DNA from: Streptomyces sp. NBC_00457
GTDB taxonomy: Bacteria; Actinomycetota; Actinomycetes; Streptomycetales; Streptomycetaceae
DNA length: 64,000 nt
Reading direction: 5' to 3'
Assembly (NCBI RefSeq): GCF_036014015.1
Contig: NZ_CP107905.1
Span: forward strand, 7,750,001 to 7,814,000
In this document: one piece after another, positions 56,828 to 64,000 of the stretch
Layout: every line of letters starts with the position of its first letter
Numbering within the stretch: position 1 is the stretch's first letter
The notes under the pieces: model-generated
What the model was told of the DNA's origin: nothing
Seen by the model: the letters and a program-made list of their open reading frames with translations, nothing else
The model's database searches: none
Program-made: the position numbers and the translations under genes

Positions 56828-57423
56828 GGCCGCTCCCCGCGCTTGACCTGCGGCTTCGGCAGCCGGAGCCGACGCATCTGGAGAGAGCGCATCAGCGCGT
56901 AGGCGACGGCGCCGCGCTTGTTCTCGTCCGGGAAGCGCTCGGCGAGACCCTTCTTCAGGCGGTAACCGGTGGCGATCGAGTCGAGCACGATCAGCACGAT
57001 CACGACCAGCCACAGCAGCAGCGCGATGTTCTGCAGCGAGGCCACCCGCACCATGCTCAGCACGAGGATGACCACGGCCATCGGCAGGAAGAACTCCGCG
57101 ACGTTGAACCGCGAGTCGATGAAGTCCCGGGCGAACCTGCGCACCGGCCCCTTGTCACGCGCGGGCAGGTAGCGCTCGTCGCCGCCGGCCAGCGCCTGGC
57201 GCTGCTTGTCCAGGGCGGCACGGCGCTCCTCGCGCTGACGCTTGGCGGCGTCCTTGCGGGTCATCGACGTATTGGCGACGCTGCGGCGCTGGGACTGGGC
57301 CTCACTCCGCTTGGGAGTGGGCCTGCCCTTCGGGGCCTGCGGGTCACGGGTCTGAGTGGAGTCGGTCAGCGACGCCTTGTCGGCGTTCGCGGCCTTCTCA
57401 TCCTTGGCACGGCTACGGAACAC
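56824..57423 (-). CDS. DUF3043 membrane protein
   Basis: 199 aa. A long charged N-terminus (1-100: G-R-P-T-P-K-R-S-E-A, then R-K-D-A-A-K-R-Q-R-E-E-R-R) is followed by two helices (112-130 and 135-152) and a basic tail. DUF3043 is a conserved actinobacterial family of unknown function. The start is GTG 57423 (M-F-R-S-R-A-K); a TTG three codons upstream is less likely. It overlaps the methyltransferase by 4 bp. Confidence 0.85.
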   Translation of the reverse strand: MFRSRAKDEKAANADKASLTDSTQTRDPQAPKGRPTPKRSEAQSQRRSVANTSMTRKDAAKRQREERRAALDKQRQALAGGDERYLPARDKGPVRRFARDFIDSRFNVAEFFLPMAVVILVLSMVRVASLQNIALLLWLVVIVLIVLDSIATGYRLKKGLAERFPDENKRGAVAYALMRSLQMRRLRLPKPQVKRGERP

Positions 57424-57469
57424 AAAACCCAAGGGTACGGGGTCCCGGGCATGGACCCCAGCCCCACGG

Positions 57470-57497
57470 GGAACGATCCGGCAACACCAGTCGTATT
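57470..57497 (+). promoter_or_regulatory. Candidate SigE-type promoter upstream of pspA
   Basis: GGAAC (57470-57474), a 17-bp spacer, then CGTATT (57492-57497). Streptomyces SigE promoters have GGAAC and a GTC/CGT-type -10. It would place transcription about 200 nt before pspA, consistent with envelope-stress control. Tentative. Confidence 0.35.
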
Positions 57498-57711
57498 AGT
57501 GGGCACAGAAGGGGCGCTGCTCCCGGGGTTCGATCTCAGGGGTGACTCTCAGGGGTCACCTACTCCCTACGCCGGAGCAGGGCCGGACGCAGTCGTCCTT
57601 GGGGATGAGCGCATCCGTCCCCGAACAGTGCGGTAATGGATGCAGGGCCCGTACTGTGGGTTCTGTCGCAGGAGCTGGATGTAGTCCGTCAGAAGGGGGC
57701 GCGCGAAGCCC

Positions 57712-58506
57712 ATGAGCGGTGTCATGAAGCGTATGGGGATGATCTTCCGCGCGAAGGCGAACAAGGCCCTTGACCGGGCCGAGGACCCGCGCGAAACCCT
57801 CGATTACTCGTACCAGAAGCAGCTGGAGCTGCTCCAGAAGGTCCGCCGTGGCGTCGCCGACGTGGCGACCTCGCGCAAGCGCCTGGAGCTACAGCTCAAC
57901 CAGCTCCAGTCGCAGTCGAGCAAGCTGGAGGACCAGGGCCGCAAGGCGCTCGCCCTCGGCCGCGAGGACCTGGCGCGTGAGGCGCTGTCCCGCCGTGCCG
58001 CCCTCCAGCAGCAGGTGACGGACCTCGAAACGCAGCACGCGACGCTCCAGGGCGAGGAGGAGAAGCTCACCCTGGCAGCCCAGCGCCTCCAGGCCAAGGT
58101 CGACGCCTTCCGTACGAAGAAGGAGACCATCAAGGCCACCTACACCGCGGCCCAGGCCCAGACCCGGATCGGCGAGGCCTTCTCCGGCATCTCCGAGGAG
58201 ATGGGCGACGTCGGCATGGCCATCCAGCGTGCCGAGGACAAGACCGCGCAGCTCCAGGCCCGCGCCGGCGCGATCGACGAACTTCTGGCCTCCGGTGCCC
58301 TCGACGACCAGTCCGGTATGCACAAGGACGACATCCAGGCCGAGCTGGACCGCCTCTCCGGTGGTACGGATGTAGAGCTGGAACTGCAGCGCATGAAGGC
58401 CGAGCTGGCCGGCGGTCCCTCGTCGCAGCAGGCCATCGAGGGCGGCAAGGAGCAGTCGCAGTCCCAGCAGCAGCCGCAGGACACCCCGCGCTTCGACAAG
58501 CAGTAA
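57712..58506 (+). CDS. pspA: Phage-shock protein A (membrane-stress effector)
   Basis: 264 aa, almost entirely helical. G-M-I-F-R-A-K-A-N-K-A-L-D (9-21) is the PspA amphipathic start; residues 30-200 form a long coiled coil (L-Q-L-N-Q-L-Q-S-Q-S-S-K, then Q-Q-V-T-D-L-E-T-Q-H-A-T-L-Q). The end is Gln-rich. It binds damaged inner membrane and helps keep ion impermeability. No pspBC regulators are present. It is followed by pspAA, and pspAB with htpX lie 38 kb away. A SigE-like promoter is possible upstream. Confidence 0.94.
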   Translation: MSGVMKRMGMIFRAKANKALDRAEDPRETLDYSYQKQLELLQKVRRGVADVATSRKRLELQLNQLQSQSSKLEDQGRKALALGREDLAREALSRRAALQQQVTDLETQHATLQGEEEKLTLAAQRLQAKVDAFRTKKETIKATYTAAQAQTRIGEAFSGISEEMGDVGMAIQRAEDKTAQLQARAGAIDELLASGALDDQSGMHKDDIQAELDRLSGGTDVELELQRMKAELAGGPSSQQAIEGGKEQSQSQQQPQDTPRFDKQ

Positions 58507-58527
58507 TCGCCACATACGGAGGGCGAC

Positions 58528-58806
58528 ATGATCGTACGGATCATGGGGGAGGGGCAGGTGAGGCTGGCCGACAGCCACTTCACCGAGCTGAACAAGCTGG
58601 ACGACGAACTCCTTCGGGAGATGGAGAGCGGCGACGGACCGGGCTTCCGCGCCACTCTCCACGCCCTCCTCCAGAAGGTCCGCGAACTTGGCGAACCCCT
58701 GCCGGACGACTCCCTGGAACCCTCGGAACTGATCCTCCCGTCCCCGGACGCGACACTGGAGGAGGTCCGGGAGATGCTGAGCGACGACGGTTTGATCCCG
58801 GGCTGA
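58528..58806 (+). CDS. pspAA: PspA-associated protein PspAA
   Basis: 92 aa. M-I-V-R-I-M-G-E-G-Q-V-R-L opens the family; L-D-D-E-L-L-R-E-M-E and S-E-L-I-L-P-S-P-D-A-T-L-E-E-V follow. Soluble and acidic. It is directly downstream of pspA (21 bp) with GGAGGG before its ATG, so co-transcribed. It is thought to work with PspA; the mechanism is unknown. Confidence 0.9.
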   Translation: MIVRIMGEGQVRLADSHFTELNKLDDELLREMESGDGPGFRATLHALLQKVRELGEPLPDDSLEPSELILPSPDATLEEVREMLSDDGLIPG

Positions 58807-58862
58807 GATGCTCACCTCTTGACCGACCGAGTCGGGTGGTGGGTGGGCAAAGGCCCGGGGGT

Positions 58863-58882
58863 CTGGGGGCGGCAGCCCCCAG
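58863..58882 (+). terminator. Hairpin after the pspA operon
   Basis: A perfect CTGGGGGC-ggca-GCCCCCAG stem-loop lies 57 nt past pspAA and just before the kinase gene promoter. Confidence 0.6.
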
Positions 58883-58886
58883 GACG

Positions 58887-58892
58887 TACTGT
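58887..58892 (+). promoter_or_regulatory. Candidate -10 box of a leaderless kinase transcript
   Basis: TACTGT ends 7 nt before the GTG start at 58900, with no ribosome site, directly downstream of a hairpin that ends the pspA operon. Confidence 0.5.
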
Positions 58893-58899
58893 TGCGACC

Positions 58900-60120
58900 G
58901 TGAGCAGCATCGACCGCGCCCGGCAGTGGCTGACCACGCACCCGCTGGCGCTCGACGCGGCGCTCGCGGCAGCCGTACTCGCCTGCATGGTGGCCGGCTC
59001 CTTCGTGGACCCGCGTGGCAAGGACAGCGTCACCTGGAGCCTGCGCACCCCCGACGCCCTCAGCCTGGTCCTCATCACGCTCGGCGCCGCCGCCCTGGTC
59101 TTCCGTCGCCGCGCCCCCAAGACGGTCCTCGCCGTCACCGGCACCTTCGCGCTCATCGAGTCCGTCACCGGCGACCCGCGCGCCCCCGTCGCCATGTCCG
59201 CGGTCATCGCGCTCTACACCGTCGCCGCCAGCACCGACCGGCACACCACCTGGCGCGTCGGCCTGCTCACCATGACCGTGCTGACGGGCTCCGCGATGCT
59301 CGCCGGCCCGCTTCCCTGGTACGCCCAGGAAAACCTCGGCGTCCTCGCCTGGACCGGCATCGGCGCCACCGCCGGCGACGCGGTCCGCAGCCGGCGCGCG
59401 GTCGTGCACGCCATACGGGAGCGCGCCGAGCGGGCCGAGCGCACCCGTGAGGAGGAGGCTCGCCGCCGGGTCGCCGAGGAGCGGCTGCGGATCGCCCGGG
59501 ACCTGCACGACGTGGTCGCGCACCACATCGCGCTCGTCAATGTGCAGGCCGGAGTCGCCGCCCATGTCATGGACAGGCGGCCCGACCAGGCCAAGGAGGC
59601 CCTGGCCCACGTACGGGAGGCCAGCCGCTCCGCACTCAACGAACTCCGCGCCACCGTCGGCCTGTTGCGGCAGTCCGACGACCCCGAGGCGCCCACCGAG
59701 CCCGCGCCCGGCCTGGTCCGCCTGGACGAACTCGTCGGCACCTTCCGCAGCGCCGGACTGCATGTCGAGGTCGCCCGCGCCGACCACGGCACCGTGCTGC
59801 CCGCCGCCGTCGACCTGGCCGCCTACCGCGTCATCCAGGAAGCCCTCACCAATGTGCAGAAGCACGCCGGCACCGAGGCAAAGGCCGAGGTCAGCGTCGT
59901 ACGCGTGGGAGAGAACATCGAGATCACGGTGCTCGACAACGGTGCCGGGGAGGACGACGCCCCCGAGGCCGGCGGCGGGCACGGGCTGATCGGGATGCGG
60001 GAGCGGGTCAGCGCCCTGAGCGGCACCCTCACCACCGGTCCCCGGTACGGCGGCGGTTTCCGTGTGCATGCGATCCTGCCGGTCAAGACCCGCACCAGCC
60101 CAGCGAAGGACTCCGTATGA
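58900..60120 (+). CDS. Sensor histidine kinase, NarL-partner type
   Basis: 406 aa. Five or so hydrophobic segments in 17-165, no extracellular domain of size. Dimerisation region with I-A-R-D-L-H-D-V-V-A-H-H near 200, and an ATPase domain with E-A-L-T-N-V-Q-K-H-A near 315 and G-H-G-L-I-G-M-R-E-R near 363. This is the DesK-like class that senses membrane state by its helices. It overlaps the regulator gene (ATGA). Adjacent to pspA, so a membrane signal is plausible. GTG 58900, possibly leaderless. Confidence 0.92.
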   Translation: MSSIDRARQWLTTHPLALDAALAAAVLACMVAGSFVDPRGKDSVTWSLRTPDALSLVLITLGAAALVFRRRAPKTVLAVTGTFALIESVTGDPRAPVAMSAVIALYTVAASTDRHTTWRVGLLTMTVLTGSAMLAGPLPWYAQENLGVLAWTGIGATAGDAVRSRRAVVHAIRERAERAERTREEEARRRVAEERLRIARDLHDVVAHHIALVNVQAGVAAHVMDRRPDQAKEALAHVREASRSALNELRATVGLLRQSDDPEAPTEPAPGLVRLDELVGTFRSAGLHVEVARADHGTVLPAAVDLAAYRVIQEALTNVQKHAGTEAKAEVSVVRVGENIEITVLDNGAGEDDAPEAGGGHGLIGMRERVSALSGTLTTGPRYGGGFRVHAILPVKTRTSPAKDSV

Positions 60121-60800
60121 CCATCCGTGTCCTGCTCGCCGACGACCAGGCGCTGCTGCGCAGCGCCTTTCGGGTGCTCGTCGACTCCGAGCCCGACATG
60201 GAGGTGGTGGGCGAGGCGTCCGACGGTGCGGAGGCGGTCCGCCTGGCCAAGGAGCAGCGCGCCGACGTCGTCCTGATGGACATCCGCATGCCCGGTACGG
60301 ACGGACTCGCGGCCACCCGCATGATCGGCGCCGACCCGAGCCTCGCGCAGGTCCGGGTGGTGATCCTGACGACGTTCGAGGTCGACGACTACGTGGTGCA
60401 GTCGCTGCGCGCGGGCGCCTCCGGCTTCCTCGGCAAGGGCTCCGAACCCGAAGAACTCCTCAACGCGATCCGGGTCGCGGCCGGCGGGGAGGCGCTGCTG
60501 TCCCCGGCCGCCACCAAGGGCCTGATCGCCCGCTTCCTCGCCCAGGGCGACGCGGCGGACGACGAGCGCGACCCCGCCCGTGCCGAACGCCTCGCGGCGC
60601 TCACCGGGCGGGAGCGCGAGGTGCTGGTCCAGGTCGCCGGCGGCCACTCCAACGACGAGATCGCCGAACGCCTCGAAGTCAGCCCGCTGACCGTGAAGAC
60701 GCACGTCAACCGGGCCATGGCCAAGCTCGGCGCCCGGGACCGGGCGCAGCTCGTGGTGATCGCGTACGAGTCGGGGCTGGTACGTCCAAGGGTGGAGTGA
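60117..60800 (+). CDS. NarL/LuxR-family response regulator
   Basis: 227 aa. Receiver 1-120 with D-D at 9-10, phospho-acceptor Asp about 54 in V-L-M-D-I-R-M-P, and Thr and Lys later (F-L-G-K-G-S). LuxR HTH 160-220: L-T-G-R-E-R-E-V-L-V-Q-V-A, then L-T-V-K-T-H-V-N-R-A-M-A-K-L. It overlaps the kinase gene by 4 bp and precedes the RND exporter, which it may control. Start ATG 60117. Confidence 0.93.
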   Translation: MTIRVLLADDQALLRSAFRVLVDSEPDMEVVGEASDGAEAVRLAKEQRADVVLMDIRMPGTDGLAATRMIGADPSLAQVRVVILTTFEVDDYVVQSLRAGASGFLGKGSEPEELLNAIRVAAGGEALLSPAATKGLIARFLAQGDAADDERDPARAERLAALTGREREVLVQVAGGHSNDEIAERLEVSPLTVKTHVNRAMAKLGARDRAQLVVIAYESGLVRPRVE

Positions 60801-60955
60801 GTGCCGCCCGGTCGTACTGCGGCCGGAGTAGGCGGGAGATAAGGAACGGGACCCAGGGGCTACGGATCACCGTCCGGTGATGGCTCAGGGTGTAGGGGCG
60901 GGCGCTCACTTGTGCCCCTTCCTCCGCTCAGGCCACAGAAGAGAGACGCTGACCC

Positions 60956-63900
60956 ATGTCCTGGCTGTCAAGATTCAGCCTCGCGCAACGGGCCCTCATA
61001 GGGCTGATGTCGATCGTCGCGCTCGCTTTCGGAGCGATCGCGATCCCGCAGCTCAAGCAGCAGTTGCTGCCCTCCATCGAACTTCCCATGGTGTCCGTGC
61101 TCGCCCCGTACCAGGGCGCGTCCCCGGACGTGGTCGAGAAGCAGGTCGTCGAACCCATCGAGGACGCCCTCGAAGGCGTCGACGCCATCACCGGTGTCAC
61201 CTCCACGGCCAGCGAGGGCAACGCCCTGATCATGGCCTCCTTCGACTACGGCAACGACACCAAGCAGCTCGTCGCCGACGTCCAGCAGGCCGTCAACCGT
61301 GCCCGCGTCCAGCTCCCGGACGACGTGGACCCGCAGGTCGTCGCCGGTTCCACGGACGACATCCCGACCGTCGTCCTCGCCGTCACCTCCGACCAGGACC
61401 AGCAGGCCCTCGCCGACCGGCTCGACCGGACCGTCGTACCGGACCTGAAGGACATCGACGGCGTCGGACAGGTCACCGTCGACGGCGTACGCGACCTCCA
61501 GGTCACCGTCACCCCCGACGAGGCGAAGCTCGCCAAGGCGGGCCTGAGTTCGCAGGCCCTGTCCCAGGCGCTCCAGGCGGGCGGCGCGACCGTCCCGGCC
61601 GGCTCCTTCGACGAGGCCGGCAACAACCGCACCGTCCAGGTCGGCGGCGGCTTCACCTCCCTGAAGCAGATCCAGGACCTGATGGTCACCGGCGAGACCG
61701 GCGGCGACCCGGTGCGCCTCGCCGACGTGGCGAGTGTCGAGCAGGAGCAGGCCACCGCCGACTCCCTCACCCGCACCGACGGCAAGCCCAGCCTCGCCGT
61801 CAGCGTCACCATGGACCAGGACGGCAGCGCGGTCGCGATCTCCAACGCGGTCGAGGACCAACTCGCCGACATGCGCAAGGACTTGGGCGCCGGCGCCACC
61901 ATCACGGTCGTCAGCGACCAGGGCCCGGCGGTCTCCAAGTCCATCTCGGGTCTGACCACCGAGGGCGGGCTCGGTCTGCTCTTCGCGGTCCTCGTCATCC
62001 TGGTGTTCCTGGCGTCGATCCGCTCGACGCTGGTGACCGCGGTCTCCATCCCGCTGTCGGTGGTGCTGGCCCTGATCGTCCTGTGGACCAGGGACCTCTC
62101 GCTCAACATGCTGACGCTCGGCGCGCTCACCATCGCCATCGGCCGGGTCGTCGACGACTCGATCGTGGTCCTGGAGAACATCAAGCGGCACCTCGGCTAC
62201 GGCGAGGAACGCCAGGAGGCCATCCTCAAGGCGGTCCGCGAGGTCGCGGGCGCGGTCACCTCCTCGACCCTCACCACCGTCGCCGTCTTCCTCCCGATCG
62301 GCCTGACCGGCGGCATGGTGGGCGAGCTGTTCGGCTCGTTCAGCCTGACCGTGACGGCCGCGCTGCTCGCGTCGCTGCTGGTCTCGCTGACGGTCGTACC
62401 CGTCCTGTCGTACTGGTTCCTGCGCGCCCCCAAGGGCACCCCGGAGGACGCCGAAGAGGCCCGCCGCCTGGCCGAGGAGAAGGAGGCCAAGAGCCGCCTC
62501 CAGCGCCTCTACGTCCCCGTCCTGCGCTTCGCGACCCGCCGCCGTCTCACCAGCGTGGCGCTCGCGATCGTGGTCCTCGTCGGCACGTTCGGCATGGCGC
62601 CGCTGCTGAAGACCAACTTCTTCGACCAGGGTGAGCAGGAAGTCCTCACCGTCAAGCAGGAGTTGAAGCCCGGCACCAGCCTCGCGGCGACCGACGAGCA
62701 GGCGAAGAAGGTCGAGAAGCTGCTCGGCTCCGTCGACGGCGTGAAGGACTACCAGGTCACCGTCGGCTCGTCCGGCTTCATGGCGGCCTTCGGCGGCGGC
62801 ACGGACACCAACCAGGCGTCGTACCAGGTGATGCTGGAGGACTCGGCGTCGTACGACGACGTGCAGACCCGTATCGAGGACGGCCTGAAGAAGCTGTCCG
62901 GCATCGGTACGACGACGATCGCGGCCGGTGACGGCTTCGGCAGCCAGGACCTCAGCGTGGTCGTGAAGGCCGCCGACGCGGGCGTGCTGCGCGAGGCCGC
63001 CGAGGAGGTCCGCAAGACGGTCGCCGGTCTCGACGACGTCACCGACGTCAGCAGCGACCTGGCGCAGAGCGTGCCGCGGATCTCGGTCAGGGCCAACGAC
63101 AAGGCCGCCGCGGCCGGCTTCGACGACACCGCGCTCGGCGCGGCCGTCGCCCAGGCGGTCAAGGGCACCACCGCCGCCAAGGCGACCCTGGACGACACCG
63201 AGCGCGACGTCGTCATCAGGTCGGCGAAGCCGGCCGAGACACTGGCCGAACTGAAGGCGCTGCGCCTCGGCCCGGTGAAGCTGTCCGACATCGCCACCGT
63301 CCAGATGGTCGACGGGCCTGTGTCGATGACCCGCATCGACGGTCAGCGCGCGGCCACCATCACGGCCCGGCCGACCGGCGACAACACCGGCGCGGTGAGC
63401 ACGGACCTCCAGTCGAAGATCAACTCGCTGGACCTCCCGGAGGGCGCCACGGCCGCGATCGGCGGTGTCTCCGAGGACCAGGACGAGGCGTTCGCCAACC
63501 TGGGCCTGGCGATGCTGGCGGCCATCGCGATCGTCTTCATGCTGCTGGTCGCGACGTTCCGCTCGCTGGTCCAGCCGCTGATCCTGCTGGTCTCCATCCC
63601 CTTCGCGGCCACGGGCGCCATCGGCCTCCTGGTCGCGACGGGCACCCCGATGGGCGTCCCCGCGATGATCGGCATGCTGATGCTGATCGGCATCGTGGTG
63701 ACGAACGCGATCGTGCTGATCGACCTCATCAACCAGTACCGCAGACAGGGTTACGGCGTCGTCGAGGCGGTCGTCGAGGGTGGCCGCCACCGACTGCGCC
63801 CCATCCTCATGACGGCCCTGGCGACCATCTTCGCCCTGCTCCCGATGGCCCTGGGCGTCACCGGCGAGGGCGGCTTCATAGCCCAGCCGCTCGCGGTGGT

Positions 63901-64000
63901 CGTGATCGGCGGTCTGATCACGTCGACCCTGCTGACCCTGCTCCTGGTCCCGACGCTCTACGCGATGCTCGAACTGCGCAAGGAGCGCCGGGCGAAGAAG
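60956..64000 (+). CDS. HAE1/SwrC-type RND exporter, cut by the window end
   Basis: 1015 codons visible, continuing past the window. M-S-W-L-S-R-F-S-L-A-Q-R, then an RND porter layout: first helix near 15-35, porter domain to about 330, helices 330-550, a second porter domain from about 560, then helices from 860. The proton-relay pair is in I-G-R-V-V-D-D-S-I-V-V near 401. The helix-10 position that is Lys in Gram-negative AcrB is in V-V-T-N-A-I-V, as I recall for SwrC-type Gram-positive pumps. It exports lipophilic compounds; substrate unknown. GAAGAGAGA lies upstream of ATG 60956. 155 bp after the response regulator. Confidence 0.93.
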   Translation, partial: MSWLSRFSLAQRALIGLMSIVALAFGAIAIPQLKQQLLPSIELPMVSVLAPYQGASPDVVEKQVVEPIEDALEGVDAITGVTSTASEGNALIMASFDYGNDTKQLVADVQQAVNRARVQLPDDVDPQVVAGSTDDIPTVVLAVTSDQDQQALADRLDRTVVPDLKDIDGVGQVTVDGVRDLQVTVTPDEAKLAKAGLSSQALSQALQAGGATVPAGSFDEAGNNRTVQVGGGFTSLKQIQDLMVTGETGGDPVRLADVASVEQEQATADSLTRTDGKPSLAVSVTMDQDGSAVAISNAVEDQLADMRKDLGAGATITVVSDQGPAVSKSISGLTTEGGLGLLFAVLVILVFLASIRSTLVTAVSIPLSVVLALIVLWTRDLSLNMLTLGALTIAIGRVVDDSIVVLENIKRHLGYGEERQEAILKAVREVAGAVTSSTLTTVAVFLPIGLTGGMVGELFGSFSLTVTAALLASLLVSLTVVPVLSYWFLRAPKGTPEDAEEARRLAEEKEAKSRLQRLYVPVLRFATRRRLTSVALAIVVLVGTFGMAPLLKTNFFDQGEQEVLTVKQELKPGTSLAATDEQAKKVEKLLGSVDGVKDYQVTVGSSGFMAAFGGGTDTNQASYQVMLEDSASYDDVQTRIEDGLKKLSGIGTTTIAAGDGFGSQDLSVVVKAADAGVLREAAEEVRKTVAGLDDVTDVSSDLAQSVPRISVRANDKAAAAGFDDTALGAAVAQAVKGTTAAKATLDDTERDVVIRSAKPAETLAELKALRLGPVKLSDIATVQMVDGPVSMTRIDGQRAATITARPTGDNTGAVSTDLQSKINSLDLPEGATAAIGGVSEDQDEAFANLGLAMLAAIAIVFMLLVATFRSLVQPLILLVSIPFAATGAIGLLVATGTPMGVPAMIGMLMLIGIVVTNAIVLIDLINQYRRQGYGVVEAVVEGGRHRLRPILMTALATIFALLPMALGVTGEGGFIAQPLAVVVIGGLITSTLLTLLLVPTLYAMLELRKERRAKK

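Overview
The window is high-GC chromosomal DNA from a Streptomyces-type actinomycete. The evidence is dense GC-rich coding on both strands, GTG and TTG starts, GlnR-type operators on both a GlnA (type I) and a GlnII (type II) glutamine synthetase, and many actinomycete-only families (DUF4191, DUF3043, PspAA/PspAB, WYL and NsdA-like regulators). From memory, not checked here, the gene order resembles the S. coelicolor interval that carries glnII, glnA, lipA/lipB, aceE, sucB, lpd, pepA and pspA. It reads as core chromosome. There is no prophage, insertion sequence, CRISPR array, rRNA or tRNA gene that I can see.

Layout. 0-9 kb: a lipoprotein, a DUF1996 secreted protein with a Gln/Asp repeat, a NarL-type two-component system behind three 30-bp repeats, an epimerase interrupted in frame by a dispersed repeat, a winged-helix regulator behind a possible leader peptide, glnII, a secreted protein and an ArsC-like reductase. 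9-16.5 kb: a sugar-type transport and signalling locus made of two paralogous solute-binding lipoproteins, a single-domain ATPase, a permease, and a large GAF/PAS/SpoIIE phosphatase/ATPase protein translationally coupled to one of the binding proteins. 16.5-25 kb: small genes, pspAB-htpX, glnA with a clear GlnR operator, and an RDD protein. A flavin-dependent monooxygenase and its reductase follow. 25-28 kb: DUF4191, a small conserved gene, lipA and lipB. 28-38 kb: regulators, an FAD amine-oxidase-like enzyme, a nucleoside-sugar epimerase family protein, a MarP-like protease, a PGRP amidase and a FemAB-like transferase. 38-47.5 kb: aceE with a GntR regulator and a palindromic operator, sucB (E2), lpd (E3) and pepA. 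47.5-54.5 kb: cobS, cobT, cobU and a decayed LysX-like gene. 54.6-64 kb: a DegP-type protease, methyltransferase/DUF3043, pspA-pspAA, a second two-component system, and an RND exporter cut by the window end.

Functional themes are nitrogen assimilation (glnA, glnII, both apparently GlnR targets), lipoate synthesis next to the lipoyl-dependent dehydrogenase subunits that use it (lipA/lipB with aceE/sucB/lpd), cobamide nucleotide-loop assembly (cobS/T/U), and envelope stress (pspA-pspAA, pspAB-htpX, MarP and DegP proteases).

The most unusual features are: a dispersed modular palindromic repeat with ten copies, one inside a coding sequence and two forming a perfect 30-bp inverted repeat; the binding-protein/SpoIIE-phosphatase transport locus; the three phased repeats before the first two-component system; a 40-codon ORF with tandem TGT codons; an internally deleted LysX remnant; and a CTG start embedded in a CTGA stop/start overlap. 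No single wholly new system is proved by sequence alone. The phosphatase/binding-protein locus is the best candidate for undescribed biology.
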